Shown: positions 55,848-64,000 of the stretch, piece by piece
Numbering within the stretch: position 1 is the first letter of the stretch
Layout of the letters: every line of letters starts with the position of its first letter
Assembly: GCF_004799755.1 (NCBI RefSeq)
Contig: NZ_SLUB01000004.1
Location: 62,001 to 126,000 of the forward strand
Length of the DNA: 64,000 nt
Reading direction: 5' to 3'
From: Bacillus timonensis
GTDB lineage: Bacteria; Bacillota; Bacilli; Bacillales; Bacillaceae_L
Made by a program: the position numbers and the translations under genes
The notes under the pieces: generated by a model
Seen by the model: the letters and a program-made list of their open reading frames with translations, nothing else
What the model was told of the DNA's origin: nothing
Databases searched by the model: none

Positions 55848-56134
55848 AAAAGTCACCGGAAGAAAATGGACTGAAGGCGGTTGCTTTGTCATACGATGAA
55901 AAGCTAGATGCTGAACCAAAAATTGTTGCAAAAGGTAAGGGGCTCATTGCTCAAAATATCGTTGAGATGGCTGAGGCTCATAGTATCCCCATCCAGGAGG
56001 ATAGTGCATTAGTGGAGATATTAGGTGAACTAAAATTAAATGAGGGGATTCCTGAGGAATTGTACCAGGTAATCGCGGAAATCTTTGCTTTTATTTATAA
56101 AATGGATAAAAGTATCGAAAAACGAGATGAATAG
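55844..56134 (+). CDS. ylqH: FlhB C-terminal-domain homologue (YlqH)
   Basis: 96 residues, matching the cytoplasmic C-terminal domain of FlhB/EscU-type export-switch proteins: AVALSYDEKLDAEPKIVAKG, IPIQEDSALVEIL and IPEELYQVIAEIFAFIY. The NPTH autocleavage site of true FlhB is replaced (SPEENG) and no membrane domain is present. Function unknown; partner of the FliK-like gene before it. Confidence 0.82.
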   Translation: MKKSPEENGLKAVALSYDEKLDAEPKIVAKGKGLIAQNIVEMAEAHSIPIQEDSALVEILGELKLNEGIPEELYQVIAEIFAFIYKMDKSIEKRDE

Positions 56135-56428
56135 TTTTTTGATATAGTATTTTTTGTAATTAGCAGTAAAAAAGAACAAATTCATGCGAAATGGTAGACA
56201 AGCAGTATTTTCAGTTATAAAATGAAAGCGCAGTCTAATTTTTGTCTAGTTTGCGTCATTATGATTTGGGTTAATTCCCGGTCATTTAAATGATGTCCTT
56301 TTCTATGCGTATGTGATTTTTCTGAAAAATTATAATTGTCATAGAAAGATTTAAAAAGAAAATGTATAATAACATTTGGACTGACAAAAAATTCTTTGCT
56401 TTTTTTACATAAGAATGGAGGATGGGAA
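56135..56428 (+). other. Spacer ylqH-sucC with sucC promoter elements
   Basis: This 294-base A+T-rich gap has no ORF of note. It contains a consensus -10 TATAAT (56365-56370) without a good -35 at 17 bases, and a catabolite-response-like site TGAAAGCGCAGTCT (56223-56236). No clear terminator for the rnhB-ylqH group was seen. Confidence 0.4.
56223..56236 (+). promoter_or_regulatory. Possible CcpA (cre) site upstream of sucC
   Basis: TGAAAGCGCAGTCT agrees with 12 of 14 positions of the Bacillus cre consensus TGWAANCGNTNWCA. It lies about 205 bases ahead of sucC, an acceptable but distant place. Confidence 0.3.
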
Positions 56429-57589
56429 ATGAATATCCATGAGTATCAAGGAAAAGAGATCCTCAGAAAATATGGGGTAGCTGTTCCTAATGGTAAGGTT
56501 GCATTCACAGTTGATGAGGCTGTTGAAGCTGCAAAAGAACTTGGAACCCAAGTTTGTGTTGTTAAAGCACAAATTCATGCAGGGGGTCGTGGTAAAGCTG
56601 GTGGAGTTAAAGTAGCAAAAAACCTAGATGAGGTTCGTACATATGCTAATGAAATTCTAGGTAAAACTCTTGTTACACACCAAACAGGTCCAGAAGGTAA
56701 AGAAGTAAAGCGTCTACTTATTGAAGAAGGCTGCGATATTAAAAAAGAGTACTATGTTGGACTTGTACTTGATCGTGCAACTTCTCGCGTTGTTTTAATG
56801 GCTTCTGAAGAAGGTGGAACAGAAATCGAAGAGGTTGCTGAAAAAACTCCTGAAAAGATTTTCAAAGAAGAAATCGATCCAGTTGTTGGATTATTGCCAT
56901 TCCAAGCACGTCGAATTGCATTTAATATCAACATTCCAAAAGAGTTAGTGAATCAAGCCGTTAAATTCATGACAGCTTTATACACTGCATTCGTTGAAAA
57001 AGATTGCTCTATTGCTGAAATCAACCCTCTAGTTGTAACTGGCGATGGCAAAGTAATGGCTCTTGATGCGAAATTAAACTTTGATTCTAACGCATTATTC
57101 CGTCAAAAAGACGTATTAGAGTATCGGGACTTAGACGAAGAAGATGTAAAGGAAATTGAAGCATCCAAATATGATTTAAGCTATATTTCACTTGATGGAA
57201 ACATTGGCTGTATGGTGAATGGTGCAGGACTTGCGATGTCAACAATGGATATCATCAAACACTACGGTGGAGATCCTGCGAACTTCCTTGATGTTGGGGG
57301 TGGCGCTACAGCTGAGAAAGTAACTGAAGCATTCAAAATTATTCTTTCTGATGAAAATGTAAAAGGTATTTTTGTAAACATTTTTGGTGGCATAATGAAA
57401 TGTGATGTTATTGCAGAAGGTGTTGTAGCTGCAACGAAAGAAGTAGGCTTGGAAATTCCTCTAGTAGTACGCCTTGAAGGAACAAATGTAGATTTAGGTA
57501 AAAAGATTTTACAAGAATCTGGTCTAAACATTACGGCTGCTGGATCAATGGCAGACGGTGCACAAAAAATCGTATCACTAGTAGGGTAA
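56429..57589 (+). CDS. sucC: Succinyl-CoA ligase, beta subunit
   Basis: 386 residues. N-terminal ATP-grasp domain ([29 protein letters not shown]) and C-terminal ligase domain ([11 protein letters not shown]). Substrate-level phosphorylation step of the TCA cycle with SucD. The frame opens at 56396; GGAGGATGGG supports ATG 56429. Confidence 0.96.
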   Translation: MNIHEYQGKEILRKYGVAVPNGKVAFTVDEAVEAAKELGTQVCVVKAQIHAGGRGKAGGVKVAKNLDEVRTYANEILGKTLVTHQTGPEGKEVKRLLIEEGCDIKKEYYVGLVLDRATSRVVLMASEEGGTEIEEVAEKTPEKIFKEEIDPVVGLLPFQARRIAFNINIPKELVNQAVKFMTALYTAFVEKDCSIAEINPLVVTGDGKVMALDAKLNFDSNALFRQKDVLEYRDLDEEDVKEIEASKYDLSYISLDGNIGCMVNGAGLAMSTMDIIKHYGGDPANFLDVGGGATAEKVTEAFKIILSDENVKGIFVNIFGGIMKCDVIAEGVVAATKEVGLEIPLVVRLEGTNVDLGKKILQESGLNITAAGSMADGAQKIVSLVG

Positions 57590-57607
57590 GAAAGGCAGGG
57601 GACAAAC

Positions 57608-58510
57608 ATGGGTGTTTTTGTTAATAAAGATACAAAAGTAATTGTTCAAGGGATAACAGGTGCTACGGCGCTTTTCCATACAAAACAAATGCTTGAATAC
57701 GGTACTAAAATTGTTGGTGGTACTTCACCTGGTAAAGGTGGAACTGAGGTCGAAGGTGTTCCTGTATTCAATACTGTAAAAGAAGCTGTAGATCAAACAG
57801 GAGCAACAGCTTCTGTCATTTATGTACCTGCTCCATTTGCGGCGGATGCAATTATGGAAGCAGTTGACGCAGAACTTGACCTAGCAATCTGTATTACCGA
57901 GCATATTCCAGTATTAGACATGGTTAAAGTGAAACGCTATATGGAAGGTAAGAAGACTCGTCTAGTCGGTCCTAACTGCCCTGGTGTTATCACAGCTGAC
58001 GAATGTAAAATTGGTATCATGCCTGGATATATTCATAAAAAAGGTCATGTAGGTGTTGTATCACGTTCTGGTACGTTAACATATGAGGCTGTACACCAAC
58101 TAACACAAGCTGGTATTGGTCAAACAACAGCAGTAGGTATTGGTGGAGACCCTGTTAACGGAACAAACTTCATCGATGTGTTAAAGGCTTTTAACGAAGA
58201 TGAGGAAACATATGCGGTTATCATGATTGGTGAAATTGGTGGAACAGCTGAAGAAGAAGCTGCAGAGTGGGTTAAAGCAAACATGACAAAACCAGTTGTA
58301 GGATTTATCGGTGGGCAAACTGCACCTCCAGGAAAGCGTATGGGACATGCTGGCGCAATTATTTCTGGTGGTAAGGGTACGGCAGCTGAAAAGATCAAAA
58401 CAATGAATGAATGTGGAATTAAGGTTGCTGAAACACCATCTGTAATGGGTGAAACGTTAATTTCTGTTCTAAAAGAAAAAGGTTTATACGAAAAATGTAA
58501 AACACACTAA
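57608..58510 (+). CDS. sucD: Succinyl-CoA ligase, alpha subunit
   Basis: 300 residues. CoA-binding Rossmann domain ([17 protein letters not shown]) and the phosphohistidine H247 in [10 protein letters not shown]. Forms the heteromer with SucC, 18 bases upstream. Confidence 0.96.
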   Translation: MGVFVNKDTKVIVQGITGATALFHTKQMLEYGTKIVGGTSPGKGGTEVEGVPVFNTVKEAVDQTGATASVIYVPAPFAADAIMEAVDAELDLAICITEHIPVLDMVKVKRYMEGKKTRLVGPNCPGVITADECKIGIMPGYIHKKGHVGVVSRSGTLTYEAVHQLTQAGIGQTTAVGIGGDPVNGTNFIDVLKAFNEDEETYAVIMIGEIGGTAEEEAAEWVKANMTKPVVGFIGGQTAPPGKRMGHAGAIISGGKGTAAEKIKTMNECGIKVAETPSVMGETLISVLKEKGLYEKCKTH

Positions 58511-58525
58511 ACAAAATATCGAAAT

Positions 58526-58559
58526 GAGACAGTTCTGTCCTGAGGAACTGTCTCTTTCT
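58526..58559 (+). terminator. Intrinsic terminator after sucD
   Basis: GAGACAGTTC (58526-58535) with GAACTGTCTC (58545-58554), followed by TTTCT. Confidence 0.75.
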
Positions 58560-58578
58560 AATGAAAAAAGGAGACAAT

Positions 58579-59460
58579 ATGGAAAAATTTCGAGTAAATT
58601 TAATACATCTTCACCATTGTCGGGGAATAGGTTGGAAATCTATTTTTCGAATTCTACAGCATGACCCAACACTTTCTTCTATTTATAATTACCCCTCATC
58701 GTTTTATGAAAAAATCCTTCCATTAACAAAAATCCAACTCAATATTTTTTTAAAAGATTTGCATTCTTTATCAATCCAAAGTATGCTAAAACAATATAGC
58801 AATAAAAGTGTGGGCATTATTACCATATTTGATGAAGAATATCCTCGTCTTCTGAAACAAATTTATGATCCGCCGTGGGTGTTATACACTGCTGGAGACA
58901 GGGCATTATTAAACCGTGATAAATTATTAAGTGTAGTAGGCTCTCGTACACCTACCGCATCGTGCTTGCAAAGTATGACGAAGGTGTTGGTGCCTTTACT
59001 CAAGCAAAATTGGGTATTGGTTAGTGGTTTGGCGCGTGGAATAGATACAATGGCTCATAGACTAGCAATCGCTCATAATGGGAAAACCATTGCGGTCATT
59101 GCTGGTGGCCTTCAACATATTTATCCCCTTGAAAACAAAGAGTTGGCAACTACTATCACTCAAAATCATATACTTATATCTGAATATCCCCCTTTTACAA
59201 GGCCAGAAAAATGGCAGTTTCCGATGCGAAATCGAATAATTAGCGGTTTGACACAAGGTACATTAGTTGTAGAAGCGAAGGAAAGAAGTGGTTCATTGAT
59301 AACTGCAGATCAAGCACTACATCAGGGTAGAGAGGTTTTTGCCATTCCAGGGTCTATTCTTGAACCTTCATGTGTTGGAACGAATAAATTAATTCAATCA
59401 GGTGCAAAACTGGTGCTTACCAGCGAGGATATTTTATCGGAAATTCACACTTTTTCATAA
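58579..59460 (+). CDS. dprA: DprA/Smf, DNA-processing protein
   Basis: 293 residues. Rossmann-like fold with VGSRTPT, SGLARGIDTMAH and RNRIISGLTQGTLVVEA. Loads RecA on incoming single strands during transformation. ATG 58579 follows AAAGGAGA; the ATG at 58561 is in frame but has no ribosome-binding site. Confidence 0.94.
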   Translation: MEKFRVNLIHLHHCRGIGWKSIFRILQHDPTLSSIYNYPSSFYEKILPLTKIQLNIFLKDLHSLSIQSMLKQYSNKSVGIITIFDEEYPRLLKQIYDPPWVLYTAGDRALLNRDKLLSVVGSRTPTASCLQSMTKVLVPLLKQNWVLVSGLARGIDTMAHRLAIAHNGKTIAVIAGGLQHIYPLENKELATTITQNHILISEYPPFTRPEKWQFPMRNRIISGLTQGTLVVEAKERSGSLITADQALHQGREVFAIPGSILEPSCVGTNKLIQSGAKLVLTSEDILSEIHTFS

Positions 59461-59487
59461 AAAATGTATAAAAATTATCATAACAGT

Positions 59488-59516
59488 TTGACAAACTGTC
59501 CATAAATATTTAATAA
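59488..59516 (+). promoter_or_regulatory. sigma-A promoter of topA with overlapping palindrome
   Basis: -35 TTGACA (59488-59493), 17 bases, -10 TAATAA (59511-59516). A perfect inverted repeat ACAGTTT-gac-AAACTGT (59484-59500) covers the -35. Confidence 0.75.
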
Positions 59517-59568
59517 TATGGAGGATTTATTTTAATTTAGAATTTAACCTCTAAGGAGGAAGCGATAC

Positions 59569-61644
59569 ATGTCGGACTATTTAGTCATAGTTGAATCACC
59601 AGCAAAAGCAAAAACAATTGAAAGATATTTGGGAAAAAAATATAAGGTGAAGGCCTCAATGGGTCATATTAGAGACCTCCCAAGAAGCCAAATGGGTGTT
59701 GATCCAAAAAATCATTTCGAAGTGAAATATATAACAATCCGCGGTAAGGGACCCGTATTGAAGGATTTGAAAACTGCCGCAAAAAAAGCTAAAAAAGTAT
59801 ATCTCGCAGCTGACCCCGATCGTGAAGGGGAGGCAATTGCATGGCATCTTGCCCATTCATTAGATCTAGATATTCATTCAGACTGTCGAGTTGTTTTTAA
59901 CGAGATTACGAAAGATGCTATCAAAGAGTCTTTTAAGCATCCGCGCCCGATTAATCAGGATTTAGTAGATGCACAGCAAGCAAGGCGGGTTCTTGACAGA
60001 TTAGTAGGCTATAACATTAGTCCTCTGCTTTGGAAGAAAGTAAAAAAAGGCTTAAGTGCCGGACGTGTACAATCTGTTGCTGTCAGATTAATCATTGATA
60101 GGGAAAAAGAAATTCAAAATTTTGAGCCTGAAGAATACTGGACAATTAAAGCTGACTTTTTAAAAGGGAATGCGCAATTTGAAGGCCAATTTTATGGTGT
60201 AAAAGGAAAAAAACTGGAATTAACAAATGAAGCAGAGGTAAAAGATATTCTTTCAAAAATTGAAGGTAACTCATTTACGATTGCTTCTGTCACAAAAAAG
60301 GAACGAAAAAGAAACCCGGCACCACCTTTTATTACTTCTTCTTTACAACAAGAAGCAGCACGTAAATTGAATTTTCGTGCTAAGAAAACCATGATGCTAG
60401 CACAACAATTATATGAAGGTATTGACCTAGGCAAAGAAGGAACAGTCGGTCTAATCACATATATGCGTACAGATTCTACACGAATATCAGATACGGCAAT
60501 TGCAGAAGGTTCACAATATATTGAGAAAACGTTTGGCAAACAATTTTTAACAGATACAAAAAGAAAAGAGAAAAAAGGAATGAATACCCAAGATGCTCAT
60601 GAAGGGATTCGACCAACATCTGTTTTTAGAGAGCCAAATAGTGTGAAACAATATTTAGGCAGAGACCAATTAAGATTGTATAAACTTATTTGGGAGCGTT
60701 TTGTTGCAAGTCAAATGGCTTCTGCGATTATGGATACAATGAGTGTTGATTTAAATAATGGGGATGTTGTATTTCGAGCAACTGGCTCTAAAGTTAAATT
60801 TCCAGGGTTTATGAAGGTGTATGTTGAGGGTAATGATGATAATGTTGAAGAAAAAGAAAATATGCTCCCTGTGCTAGAAGAAGGAGACCAAGTATTTTCA
60901 AAAGATATTGATCCCAAGCAACATTTTACCCAGCCACCTCCACGCTATACGGAAGCACGACTTGTTAAGACCCTTGAGGAATTAGGAATAGGCAGACCTT
61001 CAACTTATGCGCCAACGTTAGATACCATTCAAAAACGAGGGTATGTGTCATTAGATAACAAACGTTTCGTACCAACGGAACTTGGAGAAATTGTAGATGA
61101 ATTGATGCTCGAGTTTTTCCCAAGAATATTAGATGTTGAGTTTACTGCGAAAATGGAGCATGACCTTGATGAAATCGAAGATGGAAAGACAGAATGGATT
61201 AAGATCATAGATGATTTCTATAAAGATTTTGAAAAGAGATTAGAAATTGCAGAAGCAGAAATGCAGGAAGTTGAAATAAAAGATGAACCTGCAGGTGTGG
61301 ATTGTGAAAATTGCGGTCATCCAATGGTTTATAAGATGGGACGTTATGGAAAATTCATGGCTTGCTCCAATTTCCCTGATTGCCGCAATACTAAACCAAT
61401 TGTTAAAGAAATTGGGGTCCCTTGTCCGAAATGTGAAAAAGGAAATATTGTTGAACGCAAAAGCAAGAAGAAGCGAATTTTTTATGGTTGCGATCAATAC
61501 CCTGAATGTGATTTTCTTTCTTGGGATAAACCTCTACCAAGGAAATGTCCGAAGTGCGAGAACTTACTTGTTGAGAAAAAACTCAAAAAAGGAATTCAAG
61601 TACAGTGTATTGAGTGTGATTACAAAGAGGAACCTCAAAAATAA
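59569..61644 (+). CDS. topA: DNA topoisomerase I
   Basis: 691 residues, the same length as in B. subtilis. TOPRIM domain ([27 protein letters not shown]), catalytic Y298 in TYMRTDSTR, and three C-terminal zinc-finger repeats of CxxC type. Relaxes negative supercoils. RBS AAGGAGG. Confidence 0.97.
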   Translation: MSDYLVIVESPAKAKTIERYLGKKYKVKASMGHIRDLPRSQMGVDPKNHFEVKYITIRGKGPVLKDLKTAAKKAKKVYLAADPDREGEAIAWHLAHSLDLDIHSDCRVVFNEITKDAIKESFKHPRPINQDLVDAQQARRVLDRLVGYNISPLLWKKVKKGLSAGRVQSVAVRLIIDREKEIQNFEPEEYWTIKADFLKGNAQFEGQFYGVKGKKLELTNEAEVKDILSKIEGNSFTIASVTKKERKRNPAPPFITSSLQQEAARKLNFRAKKTMMLAQQLYEGIDLGKEGTVGLITYMRTDSTRISDTAIAEGSQYIEKTFGKQFLTDTKRKEKKGMNTQDAHEGIRPTSVFREPNSVKQYLGRDQLRLYKLIWERFVASQMASAIMDTMSVDLNNGDVVFRATGSKVKFPGFMKVYVEGNDDNVEEKENMLPVLEEGDQVFSKDIDPKQHFTQPPPRYTEARLVKTLEELGIGRPSTYAPTLDTIQKRGYVSLDNKRFVPTELGEIVDELMLEFFPRILDVEFTAKMEHDLDEIEDGKTEWIKIIDDFYKDFEKRLEIAEAEMQEVEIKDEPAGVDCENCGHPMVYKMGRYGKFMACSNFPDCRNTKPIVKEIGVPCPKCEKGNIVERKSKKKRIFYGCDQYPECDFLSWDKPLPRKCPKCENLLVEKKLKKGIQVQCIECDYKEEPQK

Positions 61645-61649
61645 CTTGT

Positions 61650-61680
61650 GTGGTGGGTTATCTTATAACTCACCACTTTC
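61650..61680 (+). terminator. Probable terminator after topA
   Basis: GTGGTGGGTTAT (61650-61661) with ATAACTCACCAC (61665-61676), one G-T pair, followed by TTTCC. Confidence 0.6.
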
Positions 61681-61754
61681 CATGTTAACGTATTTGGAAA
61701 TAGATGTGATTTCTTGCGCAATTCAGAATTTTGTAAAAAAATCAGAGTTTTTAT

Positions 61755-61783
61755 TTGCAAGGGCTACTAAATTGTGATAATAT
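61755..61783 (+). promoter_or_regulatory. Promoter of xerC-hslVU with overlapping inverted repeat
   Basis: -35 TTGCAA (61755-61760), 17 bases, -10 TAATAT (61778-61783). A perfect 11-bp inverted repeat GGGCTACTAAA (61761-61771)/TTTAGTAGCCC (61783-61793) starts right after the -35 and ends past the likely start site. Confidence 0.65.
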
Positions 61784-61809
61784 TTAGTAGCCCTTGTGAG
61801 GTGAAAATA

Positions 61810-62712
61810 ATGGAAAATGTGAACAAATCGTTACAGTTGTTCAAAGAATATTTACAAATCGAGAAAAATTATTCAGAATATACAATTGTCCATTATGAGC
61901 AATCAATCGAACATTTTTTCTTATTTCTGAATCAAGAATCCATCTCCAATTTGTCGGATGTGACATATTCGGATGTACGACTGTATCTGACGGAGCTTTA
62001 CAAGAAACAATATGCAAGACGTACTGTTGCAAAGAAAATCTCAACATTGCGCAGTTTTTTTAATTTTCTTCTTCGGGAAAAGCTTATTTCCCAGAATCCA
62101 TTCTCATTGGTTTCATTGCCAAAAAGGGAACAAAAGCTACCACACTTTTTATATGAAGAAGAATTGGAAAAACTTTTCAAAGTATCGGATGTTTCTACAA
62201 GTTTAGGGCAGCGGGATCAAGCTTTACTTGAATTGCTTTATGCGACCGGAATCCGTGTAAGTGAATGCTGCAAACTTACACTTCAGGATCTCGATTTCTC
62301 AGTAGGAACTGTGTTTGTTCACGGAAAAGGAAATAAACAACGCTATGTTCCTTTTGGAAGCTATGCTGAACAAGCACTTACAAACTATATACAAAAAAGT
62401 CGTAAGGAATTGCTCAAAAAAGCATCAGTACATACAAACAGTCTTTTCCTTAATTTTCGTGGTGGACCTTTAACAACGAGGGGAGTCCGGTTAATCCTAA
62501 ATAACATGATTAAAAAGACTTCATCCACGATACATATTAGTCCACACGTATTGAGACATACATTTGCTACACACCTTTTAAACGAGGGCGCTGATATGAG
62601 GTCTGTACAAGAACTGCTCGGGCACGAAAATCTGTCGTCAACACAAGTTTATACGCATGTTACAAAGGATCATTTGCGGAATATTTATTTATCCTCACAT
62701 CCACGTGCATAA
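61810..62712 (+). CDS. xerC: Tyrosine recombinase XerC (CodV)
   Basis: 300 residues. N-terminal SAM-like core-binding domain and a catalytic domain with TGIRVSE, HVLRHTFATH and LGHENLSSTQVYTH, giving the R-K-H-R-H-Y set. Resolves chromosome dimers at dif. GAGGTG precedes ATG 61810; upstream in-frame starts lie within the promoter. In B. subtilis trmFO separates topA and xerC; it is missing here. Confidence 0.94.
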   Translation: MENVNKSLQLFKEYLQIEKNYSEYTIVHYEQSIEHFFLFLNQESISNLSDVTYSDVRLYLTELYKKQYARRTVAKKISTLRSFFNFLLREKLISQNPFSLVSLPKREQKLPHFLYEEELEKLFKVSDVSTSLGQRDQALLELLYATGIRVSECCKLTLQDLDFSVGTVFVHGKGNKQRYVPFGSYAEQALTNYIQKSRKELLKKASVHTNSLFLNFRGGPLTTRGVRLILNNMIKKTSSTIHISPHVLRHTFATHLLNEGADMRSVQELLGHENLSSTQVYTHVTKDHLRNIYLSSHPRA

Positions 62713-62729
62713 GGAGGTTGTTCTAAAAA

Positions 62730-63272
62730 ATGTCAAATTTTCATGCTACAACAATATTTGCTGTCAAACATAAAGGTCAATCAGCAATGGCAGGAGATGG
62801 CCAAGTAACCTTTGGTAATGCCGTTGTTATGAAGCATACAGCAAGAAAGGTACGAAAGTTGTTTCAAGGGAGAGTAATTGCAGGATTTGCGGGTTCTGTT
62901 GCAGATGCATTTACCCTTTTTGAAATGTTTGAAGGACGCCTTGAGGAGTTTAATGGGAATTTACAAAGGGCAGCGGTTGAGCTTGCAAAGGAATGGAGAA
63001 GTGATAAAGTTCTTCGTAAATTAGAGGCTATGCTCATTGTGATGGATGAGAAGGATTTGCTTCTCATTTCGGGAACAGGTGAAGTGATTGAACCGGATGA
63101 TGGAATTCTTGCCATTGGTTCTGGCGGAAACTACGCTCTTTCTGCTGGCCGTGCATTAAAAAAATACTCAGGTGATCATTTAACGGCCAGGGAGATAGCA
63201 AAAGCTTCATTAGAAATTGCAAGTGAGATTTGTGTGTATACTAATGAAAATATTATAGTTGAAGAACTATAA
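62730..63272 (+). CDS. hslV: HslV/ClpQ, peptidase of the HslUV (CodWX) protease
   Basis: 180 residues. [20 protein letters not shown] resembles B. subtilis ClpQ, in which an N-terminal serine, not the usual threonine, is the catalytic residue; S2 is conserved here. Forms a dodecameric chamber fed by HslU. RBS AAGGAGG. Confidence 0.95.
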   Translation: MSNFHATTIFAVKHKGQSAMAGDGQVTFGNAVVMKHTARKVRKLFQGRVIAGFAGSVADAFTLFEMFEGRLEEFNGNLQRAAVELAKEWRSDKVLRKLEAMLIVMDEKDLLLISGTGEVIEPDDGILAIGSGGNYALSAGRALKKYSGDHLTAREIAKASLEIASEICVYTNENIIVEEL

Positions 63273-63285
63273 GGAGGGGATTACT

Positions 63286-64000
63286 TTGAAAACGAATTTA
63301 ACCCCAAGACAGATTGTTGAAAAATTAGATCAATACATTATTGGCCAAAACGATGCTAAACGAGCCGTGTCAGTGGCATTAAGAAATCGATACCGCCGAA
63401 GTCTACTTAACGAAAAGCTGAAGGATGAAATCGTACCAAAGAATATACTGATGATTGGGCCAACGGGTGTTGGAAAGACCGAAATTGCTAGACGATTAGC
63501 AAAGCTAGTAGGTGCTCCGTTTGTTAAGGTAGAGGCTACTAAGTTTACCGAAGTAGGTTATGTTGGTCGTGATGTAGAATCAATGGTCCGTGATTTAATC
63601 GAGACAGCTGTTCGCCTTGTGAAAGAGGAAAAAATGGCGGAAGTTTCTGAACGAGCTGTTGAAAATGCCAATAAGCGTATTGTCGAATTGCTAGTCCCAG
63701 GTTCAAAAAAGCAACCAACTTATAAGAACCCACTTGAAATGCTATTTGGTGGGAATACTAATGAACCAGAGGCAGAAAAGTCTACAGAAGAAGACAGTGT
63801 AAGTGAAAGAAGAAAGCGAATGGCTCACAAGCTTGCACTTGGAGAACTTGAAGATTATTATGTTACAGTAGAAGTAGAAGAACAGCAGCCATCTATGTTT
63901 GATCTTTTTCAAGGCTCCGGTATGGAGAACATGGGAATGAATATGCAGGATGCGCTAAGTAATTTAATGCCGAAAAAACGTAAAAAGCGTAAATTAACGG
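63286..64000 (+). CDS. hslU: HslU/ClpY, ATPase of HslUV protease (cut by window end)
   Basis: First 238 codons only; the frame is open to the right edge. Starts with TTG at 63286 behind [26 protein letters not shown] opens the AAA+ domain, Walker A is GPTGVGKT (58-65) and [12 protein letters not shown] follows. The charged intermediate domain (from about residue 110) is in progress at the end. In B. subtilis codY follows. Confidence 0.95.
   Translation, partial: MKTNLTPRQIVEKLDQYIIGQNDAKRAVSVALRNRYRRSLLNEKLKDEIVPKNILMIGPTGVGKTEIARRLAKLVGAPFVKVEATKFTEVGYVGRDVESMVRDLIETAVRLVKEEKMAEVSERAVENANKRIVELLVPGSKKQPTYKNPLEMLFGGNTNEPEAEKSTEEDSVSERRKRMAHKLALGELEDYYVTVEVEEQQPSMFDLFQGSGMENMGMNMQDALSNLMPKKRKKRKLT

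Overview
The window is a chromosomal segment of a low-G+C, spore-forming Bacillaceae bacterium (Bacillus or a close relative). Three things support this. Gene order follows the rluD-pyrRPBC... to xerC-hslVU region of Bacillus subtilis almost gene for gene. The 26-codon sporulation gene spoVM is present. Promoters, Shine-Dalgarno sites and intrinsic terminators are of typical Firmicute type. About 62 protein genes are present, all on the + strand except rqcH and rpmB. Both ends are cut: the rluD-type gene at the left and hslU at the right. I saw no rRNA or tRNA gene, CRISPR array, prophage or transposase gene.

Layout: (1) 1-12.4 kb, the complete de novo UMP operon pyrR-P-B-C-AA-AB-K-D-F-E with one sigma-A promoter and three PyrR-responsive attenuators. 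(2) 12.4-17.2 kb, rqcH on the - strand and a P-type calcium ATPase. (3) 17.4-31.6 kb, yicC-remA-gmk-rpoZ-coaBC-priA-def-fmt-rsmB-rlmN-prpC-prkC-rsgA-rpe, covering nucleotide and CoA synthesis, replication restart, translation and Ser/Thr kinase signalling. (4) 32-36.8 kb, spoVM, rpmB, yloU-fakA and the serine dehydratase pair sdaAB/sdaAA. (5) 36.8-49.9 kb, recG, the FapR-controlled lipid operon fapR-plsX-fabD-fabG, then acpP, rnc, smc, ftsY, ylxM and ffh (envelope, chromosome and SRP functions). (6) 50-56.1 kb, rpsP-khpA-ylqD-rimM-trmD, rplS, lepB, rbgA, rnhB and a small pair that looks like an orphan FliK-C/FlhB-C module. (7) 56.4-64 kb, sucCD, dprA, topA, xerC, hslV and hslU.

The protein-coding part is ordinary core genome. 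The unexpected material lies in the spacers. Six interspersed, structured repeats of two related kinds occur: A-type at about 1.12, 23.2, 31.7 and 35.8 kb, and B-type at about 14.3 and 34.9 kb. Four of them share a small two-stem module (a GAC/GTC outer stem around a GCCAC-nnnCT-GTGGC hairpin) whose outer helix differs in sequence between copies yet still pairs. That pattern suggests selection for a folded RNA or DNA. The copies sit in leaders or inside operons (pyrR/pyrP, yloB, def, spoVM, sdaAB, sdaAA).

Other points worth attention are the absence of trmFO between topA and xerC, the absence of thiN after rpe, the FliK-like/FlhB-like orphan pair, and palindromes overlapping the topA and xerC promoters. 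Comparisons with B. subtilis are from memory of that genome. No database search was possible.
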